Source: Naumannella halotolerans
GTDB taxonomy: Bacteria > Actinomycetota > Actinomycetes > Propionibacteriales > Propionibacteriaceae
Assembly: GCF_004364645.1 (NCBI RefSeq)
Contig: NZ_SOAW01000002.1
Location: 372,001-436,000 of the forward strand
DNA length: 64,000 nt
Direction: 5' to 3'
The notes beneath the pieces were generated by a model. The model was not told the origin of the DNA, did no database searches, and saw only the letters and a list, made by a program, of their open reading frames with translations. Made by a program: the position numbers and the translations under genes. The stretch's first letter is position 1. Every line of letters starts with the position of its first letter. Positions 7,924 through 16,407 of the stretch are shown here, piece after piece.

Positions 7924-8283
7924 ATGAGCGTTGCGGAACAGGCCGGCGGCAAAGGGCGAGGGGATGTGTGCTGTGCTGGCCTCGTCCGCGAAGTTGCTGA
8001 CCCCCGTTCCGCGGAGGTGTTGGCGAGGGCGTTCAAAGCTCTCGGTGATGCGACTCGAGTGCGCTTGCTGTCCTTGGTCGCGGCTCACGAGGGTGGCGAA
8101 GCGTGCGTGTGTGATCTGACCGAGCCCGTAGGTCTAGCGCAGTCGACGGTGAGTCACCATCTCAAGATCTTGGTCGAGGCGGGTCTGCTTACTCGCACGC
8201 AGCGAGGCAAATGGGGCTACTACGCCGTCAGTCCTGGGGCCCTGGCTCGCATCGGCAGACTTCTCAACGAGAGCGCGTGTTAG
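7924..8283 (+). CDS. arsR: ArsR/SmtB-family metalloregulatory repressor
   Basis: A 119-residue winged-helix repressor. LARAFKALGDATRVRLLSLV opens the domain, EACVCDLTEPVGLAQSTVSHHLKILVEAGLL is the recognition helix-turn-helix and RGKWGYYAVSPGALARI the wing. The CVCDL motif holds the Cys-x-Cys that binds trivalent arsenic in classical ArsR; further cysteines are the N-terminal DVCCAGL pair and the terminal SAC. Ligand binding releases DNA and derepresses the divergent operon. The ATG at 7924 is preferred over an in-frame ATG at 7885 because the latter lies inside the operator boxes and its extra residues do not belong to the family. Confidence 0.85.
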   Translation: MSVAEQAGGKGRGDVCCAGLVREVADPRSAEVLARAFKALGDATRVRLLSLVAAHEGGEACVCDLTEPVGLAQSTVSHHLKILVEAGLLTRTQRGKWGYYAVSPGALARIGRLLNESAC

Positions 8284-8781
8284 TTGTGCTGACCTCGATC
8301 GTTGCCGGTGCGGTCGATGGGGCGGTGGTCGCCGATACTGCACCTCGTCGACAAACTTTTCGGCCGCGGTCGATTTGCCCACCCCAGGTGGGCTTGCTGT
8401 CACGTAGGCGTCTTGCCGCCCACCTCGATCGTGGCGGTATCGGTGTTGTCGAGGTAGGCCGCGATTAGGTCGTCGATGGTTCGGCGTTGTGCAGCGTCAG
8501 GGAAACGTTGGTCCGTGGCATATGAGTCGTGGGTATGAGGATCGCCGTTTGCGCGGTCCTCTCCTGTAGTGACTTCTCGACAGCGTGCCGCGCATGGGTG
8601 GGGGCTGGGCCAGTCGAGTCCCCCTGGCAGGGGAGTCAGGCATCAGGCTTGGACGGCTCGATGAGTTCGGAGAGCAACTGATACTCGTCGCCTGAGAGCA
8701 GGCCTTCGCGAGGGGCTCGGAGAACCTGGTCCCACATTCCAGCGACGTAGGTCGAGTCGGCTGGCTCCACACCTCGATGCC
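8284..8781. other. Gene-poor stretch with coding debris
   Basis: No intact gene is visible apart from a possible 44-codon relic (8636-8770). On the minus strand a GTG at 8403 begins VTASPPGVGKSTAAEKF, a Walker A loop, but the frame soon runs meaninglessly into arsR. Just upstream, another minus frame reading RRTIDDLIAAYLDN ends at 8400 in a GTGA overlap with that GTG and has no start codon. This looks like remains of a P-loop gene pair at the right edge of the accessory patch. Confidence 0.4.
8636..8770 (-). CDS. Small unknown ORF, possibly the C-terminal relic of a lost gene
   Basis: A 44-codon minus-strand frame beginning with GTG encodes an acidic, amphipathic peptide with the segments TYVAGMWDQVLRAP and LSGDEYQLLSELIEPS and ends in PSKPDA. 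Composition and codon use look like a real protein terminus with two helices, but no family can be named, and the frame upstream runs into the neighbouring gene. It starts 11 bp after the stop of the coiled-coil gene. A remnant is more likely than a functional small gene. Confidence 0.3.
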   Translation of the reverse strand: MEPADSTYVAGMWDQVLRAPREGLLSGDEYQLLSELIEPSKPDA

Positions 8782-9744
8782 TCAGGTGAGGTCGTCCACT
8801 CCGGTGAGGTCATCGAGCGTGCGTTCGGCATCGGCCTGGGCCTGCTCGGCGACAGCCAACGATTCGCGGCGCCGATCCCGCTGGGCCGTCAGCGCCGTAT
8901 GGGTGGCCTCGGCCGACTCCAGTGCGGCCTGTGCCTCGGCGAGTCGCTCCTGAGCAGCCTGCAGGTCGGATTCGGCCCGCAGCAGTGCCTGTTCGGTCGC
9001 CGAGACCGCCGCCCGGGCCTCGGCCACCGCGCTCGCAGCCGTCTCGGCCAGTTCCCGGGCCTGGTTCCGGGCGGCCCGGCGTGCCTCCTCGGCCTCCCGT
9101 TCGGCCCGTTCGCGCTCTGCCGCCTCCGCCCGGGCCTGTGCCTCGGCGTCGGGGCCCGGCCTGGCCTCGTCCGCCCGGTTCGCGGGGGGCTGTGCCGGCC
9201 GGCCCTCCTTGGGGGTGCCCGGTTTCGCCATCCGCTGGCGGGCAGCCAGGGAGATCACCTCGGCGCCGGCTCCCAGGTCCAGCGTGCCGAATCCGGAAGC
9301 GGCCACCGCCTGGGTCACCGTGCCGGTACGCAGACGCTGGGCCAGCGCCTGATCGGTGAGTGCGCCGGTGAGGATCTGTCCCACCTCATTGCCGGTGGCC
9401 GCACTCACCGCACCCGGCGAGGAAGCCACCACGGCCCGGGTCAGGGAGTTGATCAAGCGGGTACGTTGGCGGCTCAGGGTGCGAAGATCATCTGCCGAGA
9501 GGGTTCGATGGGCCTGGGCCAGCAGCTCCGCCAATTCGAGTAGTTGATCGACATCCTCGCGATTCGCCCGCGCCCACCGGTTGACCAGCCAAGCAGAGGT
9601 CGTCGGCTTCCGCAGTGACTTGATCGTCTTCGCCAGCTCCCGGTCCCCGCCGCTGCGCGCCTGCTTGGCCAGGTCGTCGCGAAGCCCGGTGAACTCCTCC
9701 AGCGGTGCGGCATAGACCTGATCGATCACCGTCGCGAGGTCCAT
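8782..9744 (-). CDS. Actinobacterial protein with long C-terminal coiled coil, unknown function
   Basis: A 320-residue cytoplasmic protein. The N-terminal domain (1-160) is helical and has the conserved core LAKTIKSLRKPTTSAWLVNRWA seen in many uncharacterised actinobacterial proteins. After a Pro-rich linker (180-200), residues 200-310 are almost pure heptad-rich Ala/Glu/Arg sequence (AERERAEREAEEARRAA and similar), a long coiled coil. No catalytic motif is visible. It is transcribed in the same direction as the FAD-oxidase gene upstream, 69 bp away, but there is no overlap to show an operon. The role may be structural or DNA-associated, but nothing in the sequence decides this. Confidence 0.7.
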   Translation of the reverse strand: MDLATVIDQVYAAPLEEFTGLRDDLAKQARSGGDRELAKTIKSLRKPTTSAWLVNRWARANREDVDQLLELAELLAQAHRTLSADDLRTLSRQRTRLINSLTRAVVASSPGAVSAATGNEVGQILTGALTDQALAQRLRTGTVTQAVAASGFGTLDLGAGAEVISLAARQRMAKPGTPKEGRPAQPPANRADEARPGPDAEAQARAEAAERERAEREAEEARRAARNQARELAETAASAVAEARAAVSATEQALLRAESDLQAAQERLAEAQAALESAEATHTALTAQRDRRRESLAVAEQAQADAERTLDDLTGVDDLT

Positions 9745-9813
9745 CGAACCACCGTCCGTCCATGATCAACTGCAGGCATGATCAGCTGCAGGAGATCGTC
9801 GGTGAAACCGACC

Positions 9814-11517
9814 TCACTGCTCGTCGGACAGCACCGAGATCCCCGGTTGGCCGGTGTGGACGACCTTGCCCGGATTCAGGTTCTGCTTCGGATCGACCCC
9901 GTTGAACAGGGAACTGATCATCTGCACCCCGACGGGGGAGATGTCGGCCTCCATCCACGGTGAGTGCTCGACGCCGACCGCATGGTGGTGGGACAAGGTG
10001 CCGCCACCGGCGATGAACGCCTCCTGCACCGCGCGCTTCAGCACGTCGTAACGCTGCAACACATCGGGGGAGTCGTCGGCGATCGCGAAGGTGAAGTAGA
10101 GACAGGCGCCGGAATGGTAGGAGTGGGAGAGGTGGCACATGATGTAGCCCTCCCGCTCGACCTCGGCCATCGCCTTCTCCGCGGCCGCGATCACACCGTC
10201 GTAGAGCGGCTTCAGCTTCGACCACGGGGCTGCGGTCTCGGAGACATCGGCTGCCGCCCCGCGGTCCAGCAGGAAGTCGCGGATGTAGGGGGTGTCGAAC
10301 TTCTTCTGGTCGTACAACGCACCCGGGCCCTGGCCCACGCCGAACCCGCCGTGGGGAGCGATCAGTGCCTTCACCATCGCCTTCTGCCGGGTGACGTGAC
10401 TCTTCGAGCCCTCGAATCCGATGAAGGACATCGCCAGTTGATCGATGTCCCAGCCGCGCGCCTCGAGGAACTTCATCAGTCCGGCGGTGACGTACTTGGA
10501 CATGCCCTTCGACTGCTTCTGCGTGGCGAACGAGAACGCCGTCTCGCGGTCGTCGGAGACCCGGGAGACCGTCACCTGGGCTTCGGATCGGGCGATGTCG
10601 TGCATCGCCCGAATACCGGCGGCGAAGCTGGGGAAGAAGTAGGCCTGGATCTCGCGTACCTCGGGCACCCGGTGGACCTGCACGGTCACCTCGGTGATGA
10701 TTCCCAGACGGCCCTCGGAACCGAGCACCATCTCCCGCACGCTCGGACCGGTCGAGGTCGACGGCAGCGGGCGCAACTCCAGCGTCCCCTCCGGTGTCGC
10801 CATCCGCAGGCCGCGGGTGATGTCGGCGATGTCGCCGTACTTGTCGGACTGCATCCCCGAGGATCGGGTCGCCACCCAGCCACCGAGGGTCGAATGGGTG
10901 AACGAGTCCGGAAAGTGGCCCAGGGTCCAGCCCCGGCGGTTCAGCTGTTCTTCCAGATCGGGCCCCTGGGCACCGGCCTGGATGGTGGCCAGACCCGCGT
11001 CGTCATCCAGGCTGAGTACCTGGTCCAGACGTCCGAGATCGACCGAGATGATCGTCCGCTGTTCGTTCAGCGGTGCCTCCAGCGAGCCGGCGATGTTCGA
11101 GCCACCACCGAAGGGGATCAGCACCAGGTCGTTGTCCACGGCGAACTTGACCAGCGACTGGACCTCCTCATGGCTGCCGGGATAGACCACGACATCCGGC
11201 ACCCGGCCCAGCTTCCCGGCCCGGATCCGTACCAGATCGCGGACGCTCTTGCCCTTGGCGTGCACCACTCGCTCGAGATCCTCGGTGACCACCTGGTCCT
11301 CACCGACGATCTCGCGGAGCTGGCCGCGAAGGTCCTCGGTGAGTTGGCTGGCCGGGACGGTCAATTCGTCGAACTGCAACGGTTGCCGACCCGGGGTGGT
11401 GATGTCGAGGCCCACCTTCTCCAACACGAACGGGGCGAAGCGGGGCTTGTCCTCGTAGTGGAAGGCGACGCCGTCGACGCCCCAACCCCACCACTTCATG
11501 TGCTTGACGCCGGTCAT
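9814..11517 (-). CDS. FAD-linked oxidase, alkyl-DHAP synthase (AGPS)-like
   Basis: A 567-residue flavoprotein of the VAO/PCMH superfamily. It opens with MKWWGWGVDG, then has an FAD-binding PP-loop (LIPFGGGSNIAGSLEAP, with SVDLGRLDQVL) near residues 150-180, and ends with GGTLSHHHAVGVEHSPW, which matches the LSHHHGVG active-site motif of alkyldihydroxyacetonephosphate synthases; a YHSGACLYFTFA strand precedes it. AGPS exchanges the acyl group of acyl-DHAP for an alkyl chain to start ether lipids. The start ATG overlaps the stop of the upstream acyltransferase (ATGA), supporting a lipid role. The true substrate is not proved; many actinobacterial members are unstudied. Confidence 0.75.
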   Translation of the reverse strand: MTGVKHMKWWGWGVDGVAFHYEDKPRFAPFVLEKVGLDITTPGRQPLQFDELTVPASQLTEDLRGQLREIVGEDQVVTEDLERVVHAKGKSVRDLVRIRAGKLGRVPDVVVYPGSHEEVQSLVKFAVDNDLVLIPFGGGSNIAGSLEAPLNEQRTIISVDLGRLDQVLSLDDDAGLATIQAGAQGPDLEEQLNRRGWTLGHFPDSFTHSTLGGWVATRSSGMQSDKYGDIADITRGLRMATPEGTLELRPLPSTSTGPSVREMVLGSEGRLGIITEVTVQVHRVPEVREIQAYFFPSFAAGIRAMHDIARSEAQVTVSRVSDDRETAFSFATQKQSKGMSKYVTAGLMKFLEARGWDIDQLAMSFIGFEGSKSHVTRQKAMVKALIAPHGGFGVGQGPGALYDQKKFDTPYIRDFLLDRGAAADVSETAAPWSKLKPLYDGVIAAAEKAMAEVEREGYIMCHLSHSYHSGACLYFTFAIADDSPDVLQRYDVLKRAVQEAFIAGGGTLSHHHAVGVEHSPWMEADISPVGVQMISSLFNGVDPKQNLNPGKVVHTGQPGISVLSDEQ

Positions 11518-12305
11518 GCAACCTCTCCTGAGTCTGACTTCTGGTCGGTGCGGTCCGTACCGGCCGAGGGTACGGGTGCTCCGGCGGGATCCTGCAGGGA
11601 AACCTCGCCGCGAGCGTACGCCCCCAGTGTCGGCTTGCCGACCTTGAGTGCCATTGCATCGTGCATGGTCTGCACCGAGGCCCGGATCCGGTTGCTGAAC
11701 TGGCGTGCGTTCTCCCCCGGTCGGGGCCACAGCGGGGCGCCGAAGACGACGTCGATCCGGGGCCGACCGCGCTTCGGCCAGTTGGTGCCCCGGGGCATCG
11801 CCGCACCGGCGCCGACCAGTGCGGTGGGCACGATGGGGACATTGTTCGAGATCGCCAGGCTGGCCGCCCCGGGCAGGAACCGACCCATCTTCCCGGTCTT
11901 CGAGCGCGTGCCCTCGGGGAAGATCAGCAGGGGGACGTCGTCGTTCAGCAACTGCGAGGAGAGGCCGCGGTGCTTCCCCGAGCCCGAACGGTCGATCGGA
12001 TAGGAGTTGAAGAAGAGCGCGGTGGGCAGGGACCTGCTCCGGGAGGAGTAGAAGTAGTCCATCGCGACCCCGGTGGCCAACAGCCGGGACAGTCGCCGGG
12101 GCAGGCTGGTGATCAGCAGCGGCGCATCGAGGTGGCTGCTGTGGTTGGAGACCAGGATGAATGCCCCGTGCAGCAGGTCCAGACGTTTGCGGTCGTGGAT
12201 CTTGACCTTGGTGACCGAGCGGAGAACGGTCCGCAGCAGTATTTGCTGGGTCACGAAACGAGCGGTCGCCAGCGCTGGCGAGGTATACCGCTTGCGTCTC
12301 TTCAC
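11514..12305 (-). CDS. 1-acyl-sn-glycerol-3-phosphate acyltransferase-like protein (PlsC family)
   Basis: A 263-residue acyltransferase with the catalytic NHSSHLD box (HX4D, about residue 55), the acceptor-binding FPEGTRSKTG motif about 80 residues later, and IVPTALVGAG as block IV. The family moves an acyl chain from acyl-CoA or acyl-ACP to lysophosphatidate or related acceptors at the inner membrane face. The GTG start (VKRRKRYTSP) is chosen because the family begins here and the basic N-terminus leads into the first helix; more upstream in-frame sequence has non-coding character. It is translationally coupled to the AGPS-like gene. Confidence 0.85.
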   Translation of the reverse strand: MKRRKRYTSPALATARFVTQQILLRTVLRSVTKVKIHDRKRLDLLHGAFILVSNHSSHLDAPLLITSLPRRLSRLLATGVAMDYFYSSRSRSLPTALFFNSYPIDRSGSGKHRGLSSQLLNDDVPLLIFPEGTRSKTGKMGRFLPGAASLAISNNVPIVPTALVGAGAAMPRGTNWPKRGRPRIDVVFGAPLWPRPGENARQFSNRIRASVQTMHDAMALKVGKPTLGAYARGEVSLQDPAGAPVPSAGTDRTDQKSDSGEVA

Positions 12306-12458
12306 GGACTCACCATAGCGACGTATCGATCGTGGTTCGAAGCGGTGAACACCGACATCGGCGCGACATTTTGTGGGGTTCCCACAGCTGTGGTCGGATC
12401 CCGGCGGCGAGTGCCGGTGACCGATTGGCGACAACTGACAGACCGAGGGCTGTGCAGA

Positions 12459-13241
12459 TCACTCGCGAGCGGAGCTGAGTTTGCGTGACAGCCAGCGGAT
12501 CCCGGCCCGTGGTGCGTGCCGGGCGATCTGGATCGCGGCGGCCCACTGCGGTGTGGGTACGGAGATGATCTTCCCGGCGGCGGCGTCACGGAGGCATTCG
12601 GCGACCAGCCGGTCGGCGTCGACGAAGACCGCCTCGGGCAGTTTGGAGGCATCCACACCTGCCCGGTCGTGGAACTCGGTGTGCACCCAGCCGGGCGCCA
12701 GTGCGGTGACCGTGACCCCCGTACCGCGCAACTGGTTCGCCAATGCCTCGCTGTAGACGGTGGTCCAGGACTTGATCGCGGAGTAGTTGCCGGTGGTGAT
12801 CCAACCGGCGGTGGAGGAGACGTTGATGATGATCCCGCCGCCGTTGGCCCGCAGTTGCCGGGCGGCTGCGGCGCTGAGCACCATGACGCTGCGGATCATC
12901 ACCTCGAAGGCACGATCGTGCAGCGCCTGGTCGGGGGTGACCAGCTCACCCGGCAGCCCGAATCCGGCGTTGTTGATGACCATGTCGACACCGCTCGTGC
13001 CGGTGTCCTCGATCCGGGCAGCCACGGTCTCGACCTGGTCCCGGTCGGCCAGATCGGCAGGCAGGGTCTCAACCCGGACGCCGTAGGCCGAGCTCAGTTC
13101 CTGTTGGGCCCGGGCCAACCGGGAGGAGTCGCGGGCGACCAGGACCAGGTCGACTCCGCGGGCGGCGAGGGCTCGGGCGAAGGCGGCCCCGATGCCGGAG
13201 GTACCACCGGTGATCAGGGCGCGTCGGATGGGCAGGCTCAC
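12459..13241 (-). CDS. Short-chain dehydrogenase/reductase (SDR)
   Basis: A 260-residue classical SDR. TGGTSGIGAAFARALAARG near the N-terminus is the TGxxxGIG cofactor loop; Arg residues after the second strand (VLVARDSSRL) point to NADP(H). NNAG, the catalytic Ser in INVSSTAGW and the YSAIKSW motif (Tyr-x3-Lys) follow. The substrate cannot be told; the C-terminal RIARHAPRA-like tail is seen in lipid-modifying members. The GTG start is supported by a TACGGT box exactly 6 nt upstream. It is divergent from the GlcD-like gene, whose own start is 85 bp away. Confidence 0.85.
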   Translation of the reverse strand: MSLPIRRALITGGTSGIGAAFARALAARGVDLVLVARDSSRLARAQQELSSAYGVRVETLPADLADRDQVETVAARIEDTGTSGVDMVINNAGFGLPGELVTPDQALHDRAFEVMIRSVMVLSAAAARQLRANGGGIIINVSSTAGWITTGNYSAIKSWTTVYSEALANQLRGTGVTVTALAPGWVHTEFHDRAGVDASKLPEAVFVDADRLVAECLRDAAAGKIISVPTPQWAAAIQIARHAPRAGIRWLSRKLSSARE

Positions 13242-13247
13242 CGGTCC

Positions 13248-13253
13248 ACCGTA
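13248..13253 (-). promoter_or_regulatory. -10 box (TACGGT) of a leaderless promoter for the SDR gene
   Basis: TACGGT lies 6 nt before the GTG start on the minus strand. Confidence 0.5.
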
Positions 13254-13313
13254 GCCAGTGATCACCCCGCAGGCGGAAACCGAAGCCGCTTTCGGGTGAC
13301 TTCGCCGGCGGCA

Positions 13314-13319
13314 TACGGT
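13314..13319 (+). promoter_or_regulatory. -10 box (TACGGT) of a leaderless promoter for the GlcD-like gene
   Basis: TACGGT lies 6 nt before the ATG at 13326 and mirrors the box of the divergent SDR gene. Confidence 0.5.
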
Positions 13320-13325
13320 CGAGGG

Positions 13326-14705
13326 ATGGACACGTTGATCGAGGACCTGCTGGCCGTTCTCCCCGCTGAGAAATTGCTCACCGATCTCGACGGGTTGGAC
13401 GGGTATGCCCATGACGACGCCGAGTGGGCGCCGTGGGAGCTGCCGGTCTGTTTCGTCCGTGCGCGCAGCGCCGAGGATGTCCAGGCCGTGGTACGGGTCT
13501 GTCTCCGACATGGGGTGCCGGTGGTCGCCCGCGGAGCCGGTACCGGTCTTTCCGGCGGGGCGAATGCGATGGCCGGTTCGGTGGTCGTCCTGCTGGAGCA
13601 GCTGAATCGGGTGCTGGAGATCAACGAACTCGAGCGGTACGCGGTGGTCCAGCCCGGTGTGATCAACGACGATCTGCGGGCCGCGGTCGCCGAACACGGC
13701 CTGTGGTACCCGCCGGATCCGGCCAGTTCGCCGTGGTCGACCATCGGCGGCAATGTCGCCACCAATGCCGGTGGTGTGTGCTGTGTGAAGTACGGCGTGA
13801 CCCGGGACTACGTCCTGGAGGTGCAACTGGTGACCGGTACCGGTGAACTGGTCCGGTTGGGCCGGCGTACCGCCAAGGGAGTCGCCGGGTACGACCTGGC
13901 CGGGTTGATCGTCGGCTCCGAGGGCACGCTCGGCATCGTCACCGAGGTCACCCTGCGGCTGCGGCCCGAGCGGCCCGCCGAACAGACCGTGGCCGGACAT
14001 TTCGACTCCCTGACCGCCGCCGGGGAAGCCGTGCGCGAAGTGGCCGCTGCCGGGCTCACCCCGTCGGCCCTGGAACTGGTGGACCGTACCTGTCTGCAGG
14101 CGGTCGATGACTGGAAGAACATGGGATTGGCGGCCGAAGCGGCGGTGGTCCTGCTCGGCCGCGTCGACACCCCCGGTCCGGCCGGGGACCGGGAGGCGGC
14201 CGAACTGCTCGACGCCTTCGAACGCGGCGGAGCCACCTGGGCAGCCCGCAGCTCCGACACCGCGGAGGGAGATGCGCTCTTCGCTGCCCGGCGGCTGGCC
14301 TACCCGGCTCTCGAACGCCTGGGCCCGGTGCTCACCGAGGACGTCTGCGTACCGAAGGCCGCGGTGCCGTCGATGCTGTCCCGGATCGAACGGATCGGCC
14401 GGGAACGCGATGTGGTGATCGCCAACATCGCCCACGCCGGCGACGGCAATCTGCATCCGTTGTTGATCGTCCCGGCTGGTGATGACGCTGCCCGGGAACG
14501 GGCACAGCTGGCCTTCGCCGACATCATCGACGCCGCCCTGGCTGCCGGCGGCACGGTCACCGGCGAGCACGGTGTCGGTTTGCTGAAGCGTGACGGCCTG
14601 GTCGCCGAGCTGTCCGATCCGGTGCTCGCGATGCATCGTGCGGTGAAGACTGCGCTGGATCCGCAGGGGATCTTCAACCCGGGCAAGGTGGTCGAGACCG
14701 CATGA
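13326..14705 (+). CDS. FAD-binding (S)-2-hydroxy-acid/D-lactate oxidase, GlcD-like
   Basis: A 459-residue flavoprotein of the FAD_binding_4 plus FAD-oxidase C family. The PP-loop VVARGAGTGLSGGANAM is at about residues 65-80, followed by PDPASSPWSTIGGNVATNAGG and IVGSEGTLGIVTEVTLRL. Near the end are NIAHAGDGNLHPLL and VTGEHGVGLLKRD, the His motifs of the flavin site. Members oxidise glycolate, lactate or other 2-hydroxy acids, passing electrons to quinones or a FeS partner. No glcE or glcF follows, so it probably works as a single-subunit dehydrogenase. Substrate not decided. Confidence 0.87.
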   Translation: MDTLIEDLLAVLPAEKLLTDLDGLDGYAHDDAEWAPWELPVCFVRARSAEDVQAVVRVCLRHGVPVVARGAGTGLSGGANAMAGSVVVLLEQLNRVLEINELERYAVVQPGVINDDLRAAVAEHGLWYPPDPASSPWSTIGGNVATNAGGVCCVKYGVTRDYVLEVQLVTGTGELVRLGRRTAKGVAGYDLAGLIVGSEGTLGIVTEVTLRLRPERPAEQTVAGHFDSLTAAGEAVREVAAAGLTPSALELVDRTCLQAVDDWKNMGLAAEAAVVLLGRVDTPGPAGDREAAELLDAFERGGATWAARSSDTAEGDALFAARRLAYPALERLGPVLTEDVCVPKAAVPSMLSRIERIGRERDVVIANIAHAGDGNLHPLLIVPAGDDAARERAQLAFADIIDAALAAGGTVTGEHGVGLLKRDGLVAELSDPVLAMHRAVKTALDPQGIFNPGKVVETA

Positions 14706-14874
14706 CCCCCGATCGCGGTGGCCGACGGTGCCCGGGCCCTGGATCCGCACCGACCGCGGGGTTTCGGGGGCACAACGGTCCGGTGAACTCGCCGTGCACC
14801 GCACAGGAGTGTTGCTAGCGTCGGAGCCGGACGGTAACCCGCTGCCCACCTCACAGCTGACGCAGGAGATCGAG

Positions 14875-16407
14875 ATGCGCCTCGGCATCGACTTCGGTAC
14901 CACTCGCACCGTCGTGGCCTGGGCCGACCGGGGAAACTACCCGGTGGTCGAGTTCGACGACGCATTCGGTGACGCCGTCGATCACCTCCCGACCGTCGCC
15001 GCCTGGACCGAGCACGGCCCGGTCTTCGGGTTCGCCGCACTTGCCGCAGCGCGTACCGGCGCGCCGCAGGTGCGCTCGTTCAAACGACTGCTGACCGATC
15101 CCGAGCTGGGCTTCGATTCCGAGGTCGCGTTCGGTCACCGACGGATCCGGCTGGTCGAGTTGATCACCGGTTTCGCCGCCGTGCTCAACCGGTCGTTGCG
15201 GGTCTCGTCGAGCCTGTCCCCGATCGAGGAATCCGAACCCCTGCAGGTGATGCTGGGTGTCCCGGCCCAGGCCTCCACGGCACAGCGGATGATCACCCTG
15301 GAAGCCCTCACCCGCGCCGGGTTCACCGTCGAGGGCATGATCAACGAGCCGAGTGCTGCCGCCTTCGAGTACAGCCACCGCTATCCCCGTACGCTCACCT
15401 CGCGGCGCAGCGATGTGATCGTCTTCGACCTCGGCGGGGGCACCTTCGACGCCTCCCTGGTCCGGGTGGAGGGCCGGGACCACCGGATCCTCGCCTCGGT
15501 CGGCGATCCCCGGTTGGGCGGGGACGACTTCGATCAGGTGCTGGCCGGGCTCGCCGCGGAGGCCGGCGGTACGCAGGTCGGCCCCGGTTCGGAAGCGGAG
15601 TTGCTCGACGATGCGCGGGCGGCCAAGGAACAGATCGCACCGCAGACCAAGCGGGTGACCCTGGAGGTGGCCGAGCAGCCGGTCACCGTGGCGGTCGACG
15701 ACTTCTACCGGGCGGCCGGTCCGCTGGTGGAGCGGGCCGTGCAGGTGATGGAACCACTGCTCGGTGGGTCCGGCCCGGTGAGCACCGAGGAGACCGAACT
15801 GGCCGGGATCTACCTGGTCGGTGGGGCATCGGGGCTGCCGCTGGTTCCGCGCACCCTGCGGGAACGGTTCGGCCGCCGGGTGCACCGCTCACCGCATGCC
15901 AGCGGCTCCACCGCGATCGGGTTGGCGATCGCTGCGGACCCGGACTCCGGATATCGGCTGTTCGACAAGCTGACTCGCGGGATCGGCGTCTTCCGCGAGG
16001 CCGAGGGGGGCAAGGCGATCGCCTTCGACCTGGTCGTGGCCGGTTCGACCGAACTGCCCGAACCCGGGGACGAGTTGGTGATCACCCGGCGCTACCGGGC
16101 GGCCCACGACCTCGGCCACTTCCGGTTCGTGGAGGTCGCCGGTGTGGACGGTGCCGGTGAACCGGTCGGCGACCTCTCACCGCTGGCCGAGCTCACCGTG
16201 CCCTTCGATCCGCGGCTGCGTGACGGCCGGGATCTTGCCGAACATCAGCCTTCGCGGACCAGCGGGGGCCCGCAGGTGGAGGAGCGGTACCGGATCGACG
16301 CCAATCGGGTGGTCGAGATCCGGGTCACCGACCTGGACACCGGTTATCACGTGGAGGCCGTGCTGGGTGGCACCGGAGCACCGTCGTCGGTGCCCCGGCC
16401 GGCCTGA
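14875..16407 (+). CDS. Hsp70-family protein (YegD/DnaK-like ATPase)
   Basis: A 510-residue actin-fold ATPase. MRLGIDFGTTRTVVAW is phosphate-1, INEPSAAAFEY the connect region, VIVFDLGGGTFDASLVRV phosphate-2 and YLVGGASGLPLVPRTL the adenosine site. The C-terminal 120 residues are a short beta-rich region unlike the full substrate-binding domain of DnaK (about 640 residues), so this is a reduced homologue. No dnaJ or grpE is adjacent; clients are unknown. The ATG at 14875 is chosen because GGAG lies 7 nt upstream and the motif begins at once; an open frame further upstream has no family similarity. Ends 1 bp from the convergent gene. Confidence 0.82.
   Translation: MRLGIDFGTTRTVVAWADRGNYPVVEFDDAFGDAVDHLPTVAAWTEHGPVFGFAALAAARTGAPQVRSFKRLLTDPELGFDSEVAFGHRRIRLVELITGFAAVLNRSLRVSSSLSPIEESEPLQVMLGVPAQASTAQRMITLEALTRAGFTVEGMINEPSAAAFEYSHRYPRTLTSRRSDVIVFDLGGGTFDASLVRVEGRDHRILASVGDPRLGGDDFDQVLAGLAAEAGGTQVGPGSEAELLDDARAAKEQIAPQTKRVTLEVAEQPVTVAVDDFYRAAGPLVERAVQVMEPLLGGSGPVSTEETELAGIYLVGGASGLPLVPRTLRERFGRRVHRSPHASGSTAIGLAIAADPDSGYRLFDKLTRGIGVFREAEGGKAIAFDLVVAGSTELPEPGDELVITRRYRAAHDLGHFRFVEVAGVDGAGEPVGDLSPLAELTVPFDPRLRDGRDLAEHQPSRTSGGPQVEERYRIDANRVVEIRVTDLDTGYHVEAVLGGTGAPSSVPRPA

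Noticed and set aside
8400-8640. Minus-strand gene ending in TIEVGGKTPT
   Set aside because: The frame has no start codon and its N-terminal part has no recognisable fold; treated as debris.
9964-12003. Long plus-strand open frame (over 670 codons) opposite the AGPS-like and PlsC genes
   Set aside because: It is the antisense shadow of two well-recognised minus-strand genes; its composition matches no family.
14728-14874. Upstream extension of the Hsp70 frame
   Set aside because: These 49 codons do not resemble the family; the DnaK-like start MRLGIDFGTT has its own ribosome-binding site.
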